Below are positions 1 through 9,210 of a stretch of DNA of 64,000 bases, piece by piece (positions within the stretch are counted from its first letter, which is position 1; each line of letters opens with the position of its first letter). Below the pieces are notes generated by a model. That model saw nothing but the letters and a program-made list of their open reading frames with translations, was not told where the DNA came from and ran no database searches. This DNA is from JAMZMI01 sp039970095. GTDB lineage: Bacteria; Bacteroidota; Bacteroidia; Cytophagales; Cyclobacteriaceae. The DNA lies in NCBI GenBank assembly GCA_039970095.1, contig JBDVMP010000054.1:1-64000 (forward strand), given 5' to 3'. Position numbers and translations under genes: made by a program.

Positions 1-271
1 GCATCCCCAGGTTTACTATCAAACTGACGGCAAGTAGTGATTTCCGGCTCCTTTGCTTTTCTGTTGCTGCGATTTTTTGCGCAAGCAAAAAATCGATTAG
101 CGAACTGATGAATATAAGTGCCAAAAAGCGCCAATCCCACCAACCATAGAAAATATAACTCGCCACGAACAACAGCACATTCTGAGCTTTGACATGTCTG
201 GCGCCAATGACCCAGTACAGCCCAAAGACCAGCGGCAAGAAAATAGCAAACTCAATAGAGTTAAAAAGCAT
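1..271 (-). CDS. MBOAT family O-acyltransferase, N-terminal part (runs off the window)
   Basis: Reading the minus strand from the ATG at 269-271 gives an open frame to the window edge, so only about 90 N-terminal residues are visible. The peptide begins MLFNSIEFAIFLPLVFG and contains YIFYGWWDWRF followed by a second hydrophobic stretch. This is the typical N-terminus of AlgI/DltB-like membrane-bound O-acyltransferases, where two or three transmembrane helices precede the catalytic domain. Members of the family O-acetylate exopolysaccharide or D-alanylate teichoic acids at the membrane. The catalytic His lies outside the window, so the acceptor cannot be judged. It is divergent from the TonB gene, with about 190 bp between the starts. 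Confidence 0.85.
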   Translation of the reverse strand, partial: MLFNSIEFAIFLPLVFGLYWVIGARHVKAQNVLLFVASYIFYGWWDWRFLALIFISSLIDFLLAQKIAATEKQRSRKSLLAVSLIVNLGM

Positions 272-372
272 CGATTAAATAAGGCTATGAATTCTGTTTA
301 CAATCTGCGAAAATAAGATGTATTGAGGACATTTTTCAAAATCACCATTTACTCTCTCATAAGAAGCATTAT

Positions 373-396
373 AGATCATAAATCAATATTTGATCT
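373..396. promoter_or_regulatory. Imperfect inverted repeat between the MBOAT and tonB genes
   Basis: AGATCA and TGATCT flank an AT-rich 12-bp centre, and 9 of 12 half-site positions are complementary. It sits in the divergent intergenic region about 70 bp upstream of the TonB start, where an operator would be expected. This is pattern evidence only; no regulator is known. Confidence 0.2.
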
Positions 397-462
397 GACC
401 TGCCTCATATCTATTCTTCCAAATAACCTGTTACTTAAGATCAAAATCAAAGTCACTCAGTC

Positions 463-1275
463 ATGTTAGTAACAAAAGAAAAACCCGAAAAAACAAATGT
501 TGGCATGGTCTGCAAGCCCATTGATGAGCGCGCGGAAGCCACATTGAGTAAAAATGCCAGAGTTCGGCTTATCGGTGACTTAATCGAGTTGAAAAACAAA
601 AGAACCGAATCTAGTCATCAGCAAGCAAAACTCTTCTTTTTCATAGGTCTTACCATTAGTTTATTGTTCACCATTCTTGCATTCGAATGGAAAACCTACG
701 ATCACAATGAAATAGTAGATCTTGGCATTATTGCCAATGATTTCGAGGAGATTTTAGAGATCCCTCCTACCGAACAGGCTCCTCCGCCTCCTCCTCAAAA
801 GATTATTGCCCCAGTAATAAAGGAAGTGAGCAACGAAGAAGTAATTGAAGAAATAGAACTTGAAATTGACGTGGAAGTAACAGAGGACATGGTCATTGAA
901 GAGGTCAGCAACTTCGATTTCTCTGCTGATACGCCAGAAGAAAAAGTTGATGAAATCTTTGACATAGTAGAAACACAACCAGCTCCCGTGGGAGGATTTG
1001 AAGCTTTCTATGGCTACATCAAAGACAACCTCAGATATCCGGACAGGGCTGCCAGACTTGATATTTCAGGTAGAGTTTTTGTACAGTTTGTAGTGGAAAA
1101 GGATGGTAGTATTACAGACGTAAAAGTAATCAAAGGCTTATTCGAAGATTGTGACGAAGAAGCTGTGAGGGTCATTGAAAATGCCCCCGCCTGGAATCCC
1201 GGCAAGCAGCGTGGAAATCCCGTTCGTGTATATCAAAGAGTCCCAATTATGTTCATGCTGAAACGAAGAGACTGA
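463..1275 (+). CDS. TonB family energy-transducing protein
   Basis: This 270-residue protein has one membrane-spanning segment at about residues 57-74 (FFFIGLTISLLFTILAF), then a Pro run (QAPPPPPQ), a long periplasmic linker and a C-terminal TonB domain at about 190-270 (GRVFVQFVVEKDGSITDVKV, then AWNPGKQRGNPVRV). TonB domains pass proton-motive energy from an ExbB/ExbD complex to outer-membrane receptors such as the SusC protein in this window. The linker is strikingly acidic, with many Glu/Asp and Val/Ile, instead of the usual Pro-Lys/Pro-Glu repeats. The roughly 55-residue cytoplasmic N-terminus is long for TonB but common in Bacteroidota. No exbB or exbD lies beside it. The start is the first ATG of the frame; no clear ribosome binding site was seen. 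Confidence 0.9.
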   Translation: MLVTKEKPEKTNVGMVCKPIDERAEATLSKNARVRLIGDLIELKNKRTESSHQQAKLFFFIGLTISLLFTILAFEWKTYDHNEIVDLGIIANDFEEILEIPPTEQAPPPPPQKIIAPVIKEVSNEEVIEEIELEIDVEVTEDMVIEEVSNFDFSADTPEEKVDEIFDIVETQPAPVGGFEAFYGYIKDNLRYPDRAARLDISGRVFVQFVVEKDGSITDVKVIKGLFEDCDEEAVRVIENAPAWNPGKQRGNPVRVYQRVPIMFMLKRRD

Positions 1276-1304
1276 TCCATATTGCCGTTATTAAGTAAAC
1301 AAAA

Positions 1305-1329
1305 AAAGCCGTCCCATTGGGACGGCTTT
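1305..1329. terminator. Bidirectional Rho-independent terminator
   Basis: A perfect 11-bp stem (AAAGCCGTCCC / GGGACGGCTTT) encloses the 3-nt loop ATT, with A and T tracts on either side. It lies between the convergent tonB (ends 1275) and lipoprotein (ends 1358) genes and can serve both. Confidence 0.9.
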
Positions 1330-1357
1330 CATTTTCCATAGCAGATTATAAAAAAAA

Positions 1358-4012
1358 TTATCTCACCTGACCTGTTCCGTAGCTCACATCCAGTACTCTG
1401 GTGATTCCACTTAGAGATGTGAATGTACTCGGTCCGCTAAAGCTTTGTGCAGAACCGGGATTGTTTCCATTCACATAACCTACACCACCTTCTGTAACTG
1501 TCACTCCGGTTATTCTGCCTCCGGCTACATTGACAGTCCCTGCAAAACCAGAACCTTTGGTCGATTCTACCAAAACATTGGTGGTTTTATAATTGTCTCC
1601 TCCGGCTATCACATTGATCGCTGTAATCACACCATCGGTCACTTCTATTGTAGCTTCGGCTTCATTGGTAATCAAAGTTTTATTGACTGCATCATAGGTA
1701 GTCCCCGGGTCAAGGAAGATCACCTCGATAGACCCTACATTGATATACCCACTTCCAGCATCAGTAATGCTCAGTGACGTTACTCTACCATCTACAAGGC
1801 TAGCTGTGGCAGCAGCGCCTGTACCAGCCCCGCTTTGATCTACTATCATCACATCTGGAGCTTCAAGGTAGCCAGCACCTTGATCGAGGATATTGAATCC
1901 GCTGATTTTCATTTCGTCAAACTCAGACTGAGCAAGTGCGCCGCTACCCGATAGAATGGTAATAGAAGGAATACCATAATACCCACGTCCATGATCTGTA
2001 ATATCAATTCCTATCAAGCGACCATTGGAAATAACAGCTGTACCCTGAGCGGTTCGTGCACCAGGTCCTTGGTACTCAGGAGCGCTGAATACCACCAAAG
2101 GATCATTGATATAAAGGTCAACATCAGTACCTCCATAGGAAGCAAGAATTTGGTAGCTCTCAATACTCTGGCCCTCCCAGATAGCAGTAGCGGAAGCGGC
2201 AGAGACCAATGCCGTGTTAAACACAATCGCATCACCCGGAACATATCCAGTTCCTCCGTTGGCCACCTGAAGGTTGGTTAACCCAAAATCATTCGCTGCA
2301 TTATCAATTTGAACAGTTAATTGTGCATCAGCACCTCCTGAAGAAATTATATCTATGGACTCTACAGCCGCATAGAACTGTCCTGGGTTGGTAATAGTAA
2401 CGGTAAGAATAGCTCCTGTACCATCTACCGTCTCTACTTCAGCCGTAGCACCTGACCCAGCCGTAAAAGTCACCGTTGGGGCTCCTGAGTAGTCATAGCC
2501 ATTGCTTACCACCTCTACGCTGGCCACATTTCCTTGGGCATTCATCGTTACTGTTACATCCGGCACGTCAGCTGCGCTTCCTTCCAAAATGCCATTAAAC
2601 AACACATAAGGTGTTACTGGCCCATTGGCCCAATAAACACCGGCTGAGTTTAACTCTACAGTACCTACACCACCACCAACATTGCTTCCATTGTCAATAT
2701 CCAGAGGATACAAAGAAGTTACCTGTGCCAATGCTCCGTCACCTTCTGTAATCGTAATTCCCGGGCTTGCAATGTACCCACTACCTCCATCGGTTAATGT
2801 GATTCCGGTAACCACGCCATTGGCCACCGTAGCAGTTGCCGTAGCGGATGTTCCTCCGGCAGTAGCAGGTGGGTCAATCAAAACTACAGGTGTGCCCTGA
2901 TAATTTTGTCCGCCATTAATCAAATTAAGCGCTGTGATGCTTCCTGTGCCTGACACTTCTGCAGTAGCAGATGCTCCTCCTCCTGCTTCAAATACCACAG
3001 TTGGCGTCAGCGATGTAGCGGGCACTGCTGAAGCCGCATGATCTGGCCCATAAACAGTGGAAGCAGTACGCTCAGTCACATCGCCATTGTCTTCTATATA
3101 GGCTATCTGATCAGCAACAAAATCAGAATACTCAAGCTTAATAGGAAGTCCATCAGGACTTGCAGGCAATGAGAAAGTATAATCGCCAGCTGCATCTATA
3201 TCAGACTTGAAAACCGGACTATAGCCAAATGATATAATGTGATCCGTAAATAAAACCTTGTTGTAATTGGTAAGGTATCGATCTTGAAAACCACTGTCAT
3301 CAACGTCTATAGAGGCAAGGAACGTAGTTCCTGCTGGCACCAATTCCGGTGCAGCATTCGTAAGATCAGTTTCTACTGTGGCTCTTCCCATAAGGGTGCT
3401 CACATTGTCACCAGTCAACGCAAAAAGAGCAAATGTATGACCAAGCGAGCTGTTCATTACATAGTCCATATAGTCCTCATCATCCATGAGTTCTTCCGTA
3501 GGTGAAATAAGTGTCTCTGTTGAAAATTCGAGAGTGGTGTATCCTTCGGCCGAAATAGACCCATTGATGATACCTCGCCCAATATTTTCAAAATGTGCAA
3601 GGCCATCGGTCGTCGTTACGGTCTGTGTTTCCCCATATTGTGTAATGGTTACTGTTACCTGGGTATCAAAAGCCTCAATACCTGCAAATCTTGTATCTGA
3701 TTGTCCGTTACCAACAGCGGTATTGCTTCCTTCAAAAACCAAAATATTGTAGGACAAAGGCAAGGAACCCCCACCAGCAAAGGTGATCGAATCTGCTCTT
3801 TTAAGCGAGTCTAGATATTTGGAATACTCCAGGGCTTCCATGTCCAACACAAATTGGAGCGAGTCTCTATAATTTGAAAATGCCAATGAATCGGCTTTTT
3901 CCTTTAATTCATCAACTTCCTTTTCAAGGTTGTCGATTTCATCATCCTGGTTACAAGATTGTATCAATATAGCAGCGGCTATGATTGAGAAAAATAAACT
4001 GAGTTTTTTCAT
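1358..4012 (-). CDS. Secreted lipoprotein with about ten GGxGYxxxPxV repeats
   Basis: This 884-residue protein begins with a lipoprotein signal (MKKLSLFFSIIAAAILIQSC, lipid Cys about residue 20). A heptad-rich Asp/Glu/Lys segment (about 25-75) looks like a coiled coil, and a region at about 90-330 resembles a carboxypeptidase-regulatory-like or other beta domain. From about 335 to the end there are some ten degenerate repeats built on a Gly-Gly-x-Gly-Tyr turn followed by xPxVxI and an Ala/Thr-rich strand, for example LTDGGSGYIASPGITI and ITDHGRGYYGIPSITI. Such repeats suggest an elongated beta structure. No catalytic motif was seen, so the function is unknown; a surface or adhesin-like role is a guess. 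It is a single gene bounded by a terminator. Confidence 0.75.
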   Translation of the reverse strand: MKKLSLFFSIIAAAILIQSCNQDDEIDNLEKEVDELKEKADSLAFSNYRDSLQFVLDMEALEYSKYLDSLKRADSITFAGGGSLPLSYNILVFEGSNTAVGNGQSDTRFAGIEAFDTQVTVTITQYGETQTVTTTDGLAHFENIGRGIINGSISAEGYTTLEFSTETLISPTEELMDDEDYMDYVMNSSLGHTFALFALTGDNVSTLMGRATVETDLTNAAPELVPAGTTFLASIDVDDSGFQDRYLTNYNKVLFTDHIISFGYSPVFKSDIDAAGDYTFSLPASPDGLPIKLEYSDFVADQIAYIEDNGDVTERTASTVYGPDHAASAVPATSLTPTVVFEAGGGASATAEVSGTGSITALNLINGGQNYQGTPVVLIDPPATAGGTSATATATVANGVVTGITLTDGGSGYIASPGITITEGDGALAQVTSLYPLDIDNGSNVGGGVGTVELNSAGVYWANGPVTPYVLFNGILEGSAADVPDVTVTMNAQGNVASVEVVSNGYDYSGAPTVTFTAGSGATAEVETVDGTGAILTVTITNPGQFYAAVESIDIISSGGADAQLTVQIDNAANDFGLTNLQVANGGTGYVPGDAIVFNTALVSAASATAIWEGQSIESYQILASYGGTDVDLYINDPLVVFSAPEYQGPGARTAQGTAVISNGRLIGIDITDHGRGYYGIPSITILSGSGALAQSEFDEMKISGFNILDQGAGYLEAPDVMIVDQSGAGTGAAATASLVDGRVTSLSITDAGSGYINVGSIEVIFLDPGTTYDAVNKTLITNEAEATIEVTDGVITAINVIAGGDNYKTTNVLVESTKGSGFAGTVNVAGGRITGVTVTEGGVGYVNGNNPGSAQSFSGPSTFTSLSGITRVLDVSYGTGQVR

Positions 4013-4187
4013 TGGAAATAATTTTAAGGGTGAGATTTAATTTTAGGATGTTTTACAGATTTTACAAAATTGCAATTATTAAAGATATAGTTGTCTTTTT
4101 TGCAGTTTATACCGCAAGGTAGTAAAATTATTTTTTGAGACGAATACCCTATTTAAGGTAGTTGTCAATTTCGCCCTGATCAAAAAA

Positions 4188-4213
4188 AAAGCGCCACATG
4201 TCTGTGGCGCTTT
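4188..4213 (-). terminator. Rho-independent terminator of sucC
   Basis: The stem AAAGCGCCACA/TGTGGCGCTTT has a 4-nt loop. On the minus strand it is followed by a run of U from the A tract at 4182-4190. It lies 25 bp after the sucC stop. Confidence 0.9.
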
Positions 4214-4238
4214 CAAATATTTACCGGTAAAAGGAATT

Positions 4239-5450
4239 TTAAACCAAAACTTCCTTCACTTTATCTGCTGCGTCTTTTAATACAACCGCTGAAACAACTT
4301 TCAAGCCTGACTCATCAATGATCTTAGCACCTTCTTCCGCGTTGGTACCCTGAAGTCTCACGATGATTGGCACATTGATCTCGCCAATATTTTTATAAGC
4401 TTCTACAACCCCATTGGCTACTCTATCGCATCTTACGATTCCTCCGAAGATGTTGATCAGAATGGCCTTTACATTCGGATCTTTTAGGATGATTCTAAAC
4501 CCAGCTTCAACGGTTTGGGCATTGGCCCCTCCTCCTACATCAAGGAAGTTAGCCGGCTCTCCTCCAGATAATTTGATAATATCCATAGTAGCCATAGCCA
4601 ATCCTGCTCCGTTTACCATACAGCCCACATTACCATCCAACTTCACATAGTTAAGTCCATTTTGACCTGCCTCTACTTCCAATGGATCTTCTTCGCTCAA
4701 ATCTCTCAACTCAGCCAGATCTTTGTGTCTGTACAATGCATTGTCATCAAGATTCACTTTGGCATCCACAGCCAAAATCTTATTATCTGATGTCTTGAGC
4801 ACAGGGTTGATTTCAAACTGTGAAGAGTCAGTAGCTAAATATGCATTGTATAGCGAATAGATAAACTTCACCATACCCTTAAAGGCTTCTCCTTCAAGTC
4901 CTAGAGCAAAAGCTACTTTTCTTGCCTGGAACCCTTGTAGGCCAATTGCAGGATCAATCCACTCTTTCACTATTTTTTCAGGGGTCTCTTCGGCCACAGT
5001 TTCTATGTCCATTCCTCCTTCGGTAGACGCCATGATCACATTGCACCCTTTGGCTCTGTCCAACAATATAGACAGGTAATATTCTTTTGGTTCAGTATCA
5101 CCGGGATAATAGACATCCTGTGCTACCAACACTTTATTCACTTTTTTGCCCTCTGCACCGGTTTGATGCGTCACTAGTGTACCTCCCAAAATAGCTTCGG
5201 CCTTAGGGCCAACCTCGTCCAGACTTTTGGCTAAAACAACACCATTAGAGCCGGTTTCATTGATTTTACCCTTACCTCTACCGCCGGCATGAATCTGTGC
5301 TTTGATCACGTACCATGATGTTCCGGTTTGTTGGTTTAGTTCCTTTGCTGCGTCAACCGCCTTTTGAGGGGTGTCAGCCACGATTCCTTCCTGAATGGTT
5401 ACACCATATCCTTTTAGGATTTCTTTAGCTTGATATTCGTGGATGTTCAT
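4239..5450 (-). CDS. sucC: Succinate--CoA ligase (ADP-forming) subunit beta
   Basis: The 403-residue protein is full length for SucC (usually 385-405). It opens with the conserved MNIHEYQAKEILK and has the ATP-grasp nucleotide-binding region (HAGGRGKGKI near residue 55), the EINPVLK motif near 215, the GGGANAQTVEAGF segment and NIFGGIVRCD near 335. With SucD it converts succinyl-CoA, ADP and phosphate to succinate, CoA and ATP in the TCA cycle. sucD is not adjacent, as is common in Bacteroidota. The gene is monocistronic and has its own terminator. Confidence 0.97.
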   Translation of the reverse strand: MNIHEYQAKEILKGYGVTIQEGIVADTPQKAVDAAKELNQQTGTSWYVIKAQIHAGGRGKGKINETGSNGVVLAKSLDEVGPKAEAILGGTLVTHQTGAEGKKVNKVLVAQDVYYPGDTEPKEYYLSILLDRAKGCNVIMASTEGGMDIETVAEETPEKIVKEWIDPAIGLQGFQARKVAFALGLEGEAFKGMVKFIYSLYNAYLATDSSQFEINPVLKTSDNKILAVDAKVNLDDNALYRHKDLAELRDLSEEDPLEVEAGQNGLNYVKLDGNVGCMVNGAGLAMATMDIIKLSGGEPANFLDVGGGANAQTVEAGFRIILKDPNVKAILINIFGGIVRCDRVANGVVEAYKNIGEINVPIIVRLQGTNAEEGAKIIDESGLKVVSAVVLKDAADKVKEVLV

Positions 5451-5561
5451 GAATGTCTGATTTGATTTTTGGGTTGATGGCTGAGATAACGAATTTTAGC
5501 CATTTTTTCTGATGCGAATCTAGCGTAAACGGGTTGGTTTTTCAAGAATTGAATGATTTGG

Positions 5562-5591
5562 TTTGGTTAAAAAAACCTATCTCTATATTTG
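5562..5591 (+). promoter_or_regulatory. Bacteroidota-type promoter for the ABC ATPase gene
   Basis: TTTG at 5562-5565 is followed after 18 bp by TATATTTG at 5584-5591, which fits the TTG/TAnnTTTG consensus of the Bacteroidota primary sigma factor. The -7 box ends only 4 bp before the ATG at 5596, so transcription would begin at or near the start codon. Confidence 0.5.
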
Positions 5592-5595
5592 CGCC

Positions 5596-6249
5596 ATGCT
5601 AAAAGCAGAAGGTATTTTCAAGGCGTATGGAAGCCTCTCCGTTCTGAAAGGAATAGAGATGCAAATACAACCTGGTGAGGTGGTCTCTGTTGTGGGTTCG
5701 TCCGGTGCTGGAAAAAGTACCCTTCTCCACATTCTGGGAACACTGGACAATCCTGACAAAGGGACATTGAGCATCAACAATACCAATGTGTCTTGCCTTT
5801 CTCAATCCAGGCTTGCGACTTTTAGAAACAAAGAAATTGGGTTCATCTTTCAGTTTCACAACCTATTGCCAGAATTTACTGCTTTTGAAAATATCTGCAT
5901 CCCGGGCTTCATTTCTGGTAGGCCGGAGAGCGAGGTAAAGACCAGAGCACTGGAATTGATGAAAATGCTAAGCATAGACGCGAGAAAGGATCACAAGCCA
6001 TCTGAGCTTTCTGGCGGAGAACAGCAGCGCACCTCTGTGGCACGAGCATTGATCAACGACCCCTCTATAGTGTTTGCCGACGAGCCAAGTGGTAACCTGG
6101 ACTCAAAAAATGCCGAGGAACTCCACCAACTCTTCTTTGACCTCCGCAAGGAGCTCAATCAAACCTTTGTGATCGTAACGCACAACCAACAGCTGGCAGA
6201 TATGGCCGACCGCAAGCTTGTGATTGCAGACGGAGTAATCGAGAAATGA
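5596..6249 (+). CDS. LolD/MacB-type ABC transporter ATP-binding protein
   Basis: This ABC ATPase of about 217 residues has Walker A (GSSGAGKST), a Q-loop (IFQFHNLLPEFT), the signature LSGGEQQR, Walker B (SIVFADEPSGNLD) and an H-loop (IVTHN). The FQFHNLLPEFTAFEN and DEPSGNLD segments are typical of the LolD/FtsE/MacB subfamily, which powers lipoprotein release or outward transport. No permease is adjacent; its partner must be elsewhere. The ATG at 5596 was preferred over an in-frame upstream ATG at 5563 because the family begins directly with the ML-x-A-x-x-I-x-K-x-Y strand and because the -7 box lies between the two. Its stop overlaps the next gene by 4 bp (ATGA), so the two are co-translated. 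Confidence 0.9.
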   Translation: MLKAEGIFKAYGSLSVLKGIEMQIQPGEVVSVVGSSGAGKSTLLHILGTLDNPDKGTLSINNTNVSCLSQSRLATFRNKEIGFIFQFHNLLPEFTAFENICIPGFISGRPESEVKTRALELMKMLSIDARKDHKPSELSGGEQQRTSVARALINDPSIVFADEPSGNLDSKNAEELHQLFFDLRKELNQTFVIVTHNQQLADMADRKLVIADGVIEK

Positions 6250-7097
6250 AGTTGGCTTCCTCAGGTGTGAGATTCATGCTTATTGCCACGTTTGTTTTCA
6301 TGGTGATGAAAGTATGTGTAAAGTATATTCCACACATTCCGGCCATTGAGATTATTCTTTTCCGATCCATCATTTCACTGGTTATCAGTTACTATTACCT
6401 GGCGCGACAAAAGGTGAGCGTCTGGGGAAACAATAAGCCCATTCTGATTCTGAGAGGATCGACAGGCGCAATTGCCCTGATTACTTATTTCAGTTTGCTG
6501 CAGCAAATTCCGCTGGCAACCGCCGCAACGCTACAGTACCTGGCCCCTATTTTCACTGCTATTCTGGGAATTTATTTAGTGAAAGAAAAAGTAAAACCTT
6601 TACAGTGGGTATTCTTCCTGCTAAGCTTTGCCGGAGTGGTAGTAGTACAAGGTTTTGATCCGAGAATTTCTATCACCCATTTAATAATGGGTATAGGTAC
6701 ATCGCTATTCATGGGGCTGGCTTATAACTTCGTGCGAATGCTCAAAACCAGCGAGCATCCTCTGGTTATTATATTTTATTTCCCTCTGGTGATGCTACCG
6801 ATATCGGGAGTATGGTCAGGTTTTGTTTGGGTGCAACCCCATGGTATTGATTGGCTGGTGCTTCTGGGTGTTGGGATATTTACGCAGATAGCTCAGTATT
6901 TTATGACCAAGTCCTATCAAGTAGCAGAGCTCTCCAAAGTATCAATACTCAATTATGTCGGGATCATCTATGCACTGGGTTTTGGATGGATCCTGTTCGA
7001 TGAAACCTTCAATTTTATGACCTATCTGGGAATGGGGCTGGTGCTTTTAGGTGTGATACTAAACGTGGCTCTCAAGTCCAAAAAGGCTAAGTTGTAA
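6246..7097 (+). CDS. EamA/DMT-superfamily transporter
   Basis: This 283-residue integral membrane protein has about ten hydrophobic helices arranged as two EamA repeats (roughly 1-135 and 145-280). ATLQYLAPIFTAILGIYLVKEKVKP closes the first repeat and the similar ILNYVGIIYALGFGWILFDE closes the second. DMT exporters move amino acids, nucleosides or other small metabolites; the substrate cannot be read from sequence. It overlaps the ABC ATPase gene by 4 bp, and its 3' end overlaps the convergent universal stress gene by 11 bp. Confidence 0.88.
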   Translation: MKLASSGVRFMLIATFVFMVMKVCVKYIPHIPAIEIILFRSIISLVISYYYLARQKVSVWGNNKPILILRGSTGAIALITYFSLLQQIPLATAATLQYLAPIFTAILGIYLVKEKVKPLQWVFFLLSFAGVVVVQGFDPRISITHLIMGIGTSLFMGLAYNFVRMLKTSEHPLVIIFYFPLVMLPISGVWSGFVWVQPHGIDWLVLLGVGIFTQIAQYFMTKSYQVAELSKVSILNYVGIIYALGFGWILFDETFNFMTYLGMGLVLLGVILNVALKSKKAKL

Positions 7098-7503
7098 GTA
7101 CTGGCTCTGGTTTAGTGGCCGGAACCACTGTGACCGGACAGCTCAGGTGGTGCATAAGATATCCCGTCAGACTGCCAATCTCGTTACCTCCAGTGCCATT
7201 CAACCCCATCACTACCATATCTATATCAAGTCTTTCGATAAACTTTTCTATCTCCTCCCAGGGCTGGCCTTCGACAACCAGGCTTTGCACTTTTACACCA
7301 TAAATTGAAGAGAGGTTTTTGGCGATATTCTCAAGCTTGGACTTCAATTCCTCAAAGTAAGCTTTGTCACTACTTGGTGTAGTTATGTGCACTAAATTCA
7401 CTGTTGCACGACTGATTTTGGCAAGACGTATACCAGAAAGCACTGCCTGCCATGCAGGTGGTGAGAAATCTGTTGCTACCAATACGTCTTTTAATCCTTC
7501 CAT
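7087..7503 (-). CDS. Universal stress protein (UspA family)
   Basis: A single Usp domain of about 138 residues begins MEGLKDVLVATDFS, the usual first strand with its conserved Asp. It ends with the nucleotide-binding glycine pattern G-x2-G-x9-G-S/T (GLNGTGG then GSLTG) and the strand CPVTVVPA. ATP-binding Usp proteins support stress survival. An alternative in-frame ATG at 7539 adds 12 residues, but the family normally starts just before the LVATDFS strand, so 7503 was chosen. It is convergent with, and overlaps, the EamA gene. Confidence 0.88.
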   Translation of the reverse strand: MEGLKDVLVATDFSPPAWQAVLSGIRLAKISRATVNLVHITTPSSDKAYFEELKSKLENIAKNLSSIYGVKVQSLVVEGQPWEEIEKFIERLDIDMVVMGLNGTGGNEIGSLTGYLMHHLSCPVTVVPATKPEPVLTT

Positions 7504-7608
7504 TTTCTTTAAATCCACGCTCAAATATCTTGAACTCAAAATCTGATGTACATGACATTTATCAGTTGGTTAATTGATTATCTTCGATGGGTCGCAAAAT
7601 GATTTGAA

Positions 7609-7616
7609 TAGCTTTG
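7609..7616 (+). promoter_or_regulatory. -7 box immediately before the histidine kinase start
   Basis: TAGCTTTG matches TAnnTTTG exactly and ends 4 bp before the ATG at 7621. This is the same spacing as at the ABC ATPase gene. The -33 element is not obvious. Confidence 0.4.
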
Positions 7617-7620
7617 TCTC

Positions 7621-9210
7621 ATGGATTCAGGCCTAGATCTACTTACACTCGTTTTCACATCTGCCTCAGAAGGCATTATTATATCAGACACCAAGGGGAC
7701 TATTATCTCAGCCAACCCGATGGCTGAAAACATGTTTGGATATGAAGAATCAACGCTGGAAGGGCTGAAAATAGAAGATCTTGTGCCAGATGGAGCAAGA
7801 CAGAATCATCAGGCTCATAGAAATGAATACCTGAAAAACCCCAACCCCAGACCCATGGGCATAGGGCTAGATTTGAAGGGTCAAAGAAAAGACGGAGGCA
7901 TATTTCCTCTGGAAATAAGCTTGAGTTACTTCGAACAGAATGACAACCGCTTTGTAGCGGCCTTTATCAATGACATCACCGAACGTAAGAAGAGTGAAGA
8001 AAAACTTCAACAGTATGCTTCGCACCTTCAGGAGATGGTAAAGGAACGCACTCAGGAGCTCGAACATCTAAATTTAGGCCTGAAAAGAGAAGTAATGGAG
8101 CGCCGTGCCGCCGAGCAGGCCGTACGCAAAAGTCAAAAGCTCTATGAAACGATAGCTAAAAATTTTCCGGGTGGGTCTGTAAGTATCCTAAATAAAGATT
8201 TGGAAATTCTATTTATCGAGGGAAATGAGATCGGGGAGCAAGAGAAAAACAAATTTATCGGCGAATCATTCATTCACAAGTTGGCTAAGGACTTGAGAGA
8301 TGAAGCAAGTCAACACCTCCAGGCGTGCCTCTCTGGCGAGCAAACCACCTGGCATTATGAAACTGAAAACGATGCGTATATCGTGCATGCGGTACCCATT
8401 ACATTTGACAAAAACACCGAGGTAGATCAGATTCTGATTGTGCAGGAGAATGTGACCGAAATTAAAAAGACGGAGAGAGAAATGCGCAAATTGCTGGCTC
8501 AGGAAAGAGAGTTGAGCGAAATGAAATCACGCTTTGTATCTATGGCTTCTCATGAGTTTCGCACGCCACTCACCACCATCCTCAGCTCTACTACCCTCAT
8601 AAGCAAGTACACAGGAGGAGATCAGCAAGACAAACGCGACAAACACCTGAACAGGATCCAGTCATCGGTAAAAAACCTGACTGAAATACTCAATGATTTT
8701 CTTTCTCTTGAAAAACTGGATTCGGGTGCTCTGGAAATCTTCTGGCAAAAAATAAATCTGGATACTTTTGTCAACAACATACTTGATGAGCTGAGTAGTA
8801 TTCGAAAACAAGGTCAGGAAATCAAATTTTCTGGCGAAAATATCAGTGACCTAATTTGTGACGAAAAATTGCTTAGAAACATCCTGATCAACCTGACTTC
8901 TAATGCCATAAAATACTCACCTGAAAACACCGAGATCAAAATAGACGCAAATCAGGATAAGTCAGGATTACACATAAAAGTAATAGATAAAGGAATAGGT
9001 ATCCCTAAACAGGAACAAACACACCTTTTTGAGCGATTTTTTAGAGCCAAAAATGCCTTCAACATTCAAGGAACTGGATTAGGTTTACATATAGTAAAAA
9101 AATACCTGACCCAATTGAAAGGACGAATAGAAGTAGATAGCGATCAGGGAAAAGGCACAACCATAACCATATTTATACCCAATGGAAAAGAAGAAGATAT
9201 TAGTAATTGA
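7621..9210 (+). CDS. PAS-domain sensor histidine kinase
   Basis: The 529-residue kinase has an N-terminal PAS domain (about 8-120, ISANPMAENMFGYEESTLEGL), a coiled-coil linker (about 125-175), a second PAS-like domain (about 178-285) and a HisKA dimerisation domain with the phospho-accepting His at about residue 311 (SMASHEFRTPL). A HATPase_c domain follows, with the N box (NLTSNAIKYS), G1 box (DKGIGIP) and G2 box (GTGLGLHIVKKYL). There is no signal peptide or membrane helix, so it should sense a cytoplasmic signal. It overlaps the downstream response regulator gene by 29 bp, making the two a cognate pair. Confidence 0.93.
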   Translation: MDSGLDLLTLVFTSASEGIIISDTKGTIISANPMAENMFGYEESTLEGLKIEDLVPDGARQNHQAHRNEYLKNPNPRPMGIGLDLKGQRKDGGIFPLEISLSYFEQNDNRFVAAFINDITERKKSEEKLQQYASHLQEMVKERTQELEHLNLGLKREVMERRAAEQAVRKSQKLYETIAKNFPGGSVSILNKDLEILFIEGNEIGEQEKNKFIGESFIHKLAKDLRDEASQHLQACLSGEQTTWHYETENDAYIVHAVPITFDKNTEVDQILIVQENVTEIKKTEREMRKLLAQERELSEMKSRFVSMASHEFRTPLTTILSSTTLISKYTGGDQQDKRDKHLNRIQSSVKNLTEILNDFLSLEKLDSGALEIFWQKINLDTFVNNILDELSSIRKQGQEIKFSGENISDLICDEKLLRNILINLTSNAIKYSPENTEIKIDANQDKSGLHIKVIDKGIGIPKQEQTHLFERFFRAKNAFNIQGTGLGLHIVKKYLTQLKGRIEVDSDQGKGTTITIFIPNGKEEDISN

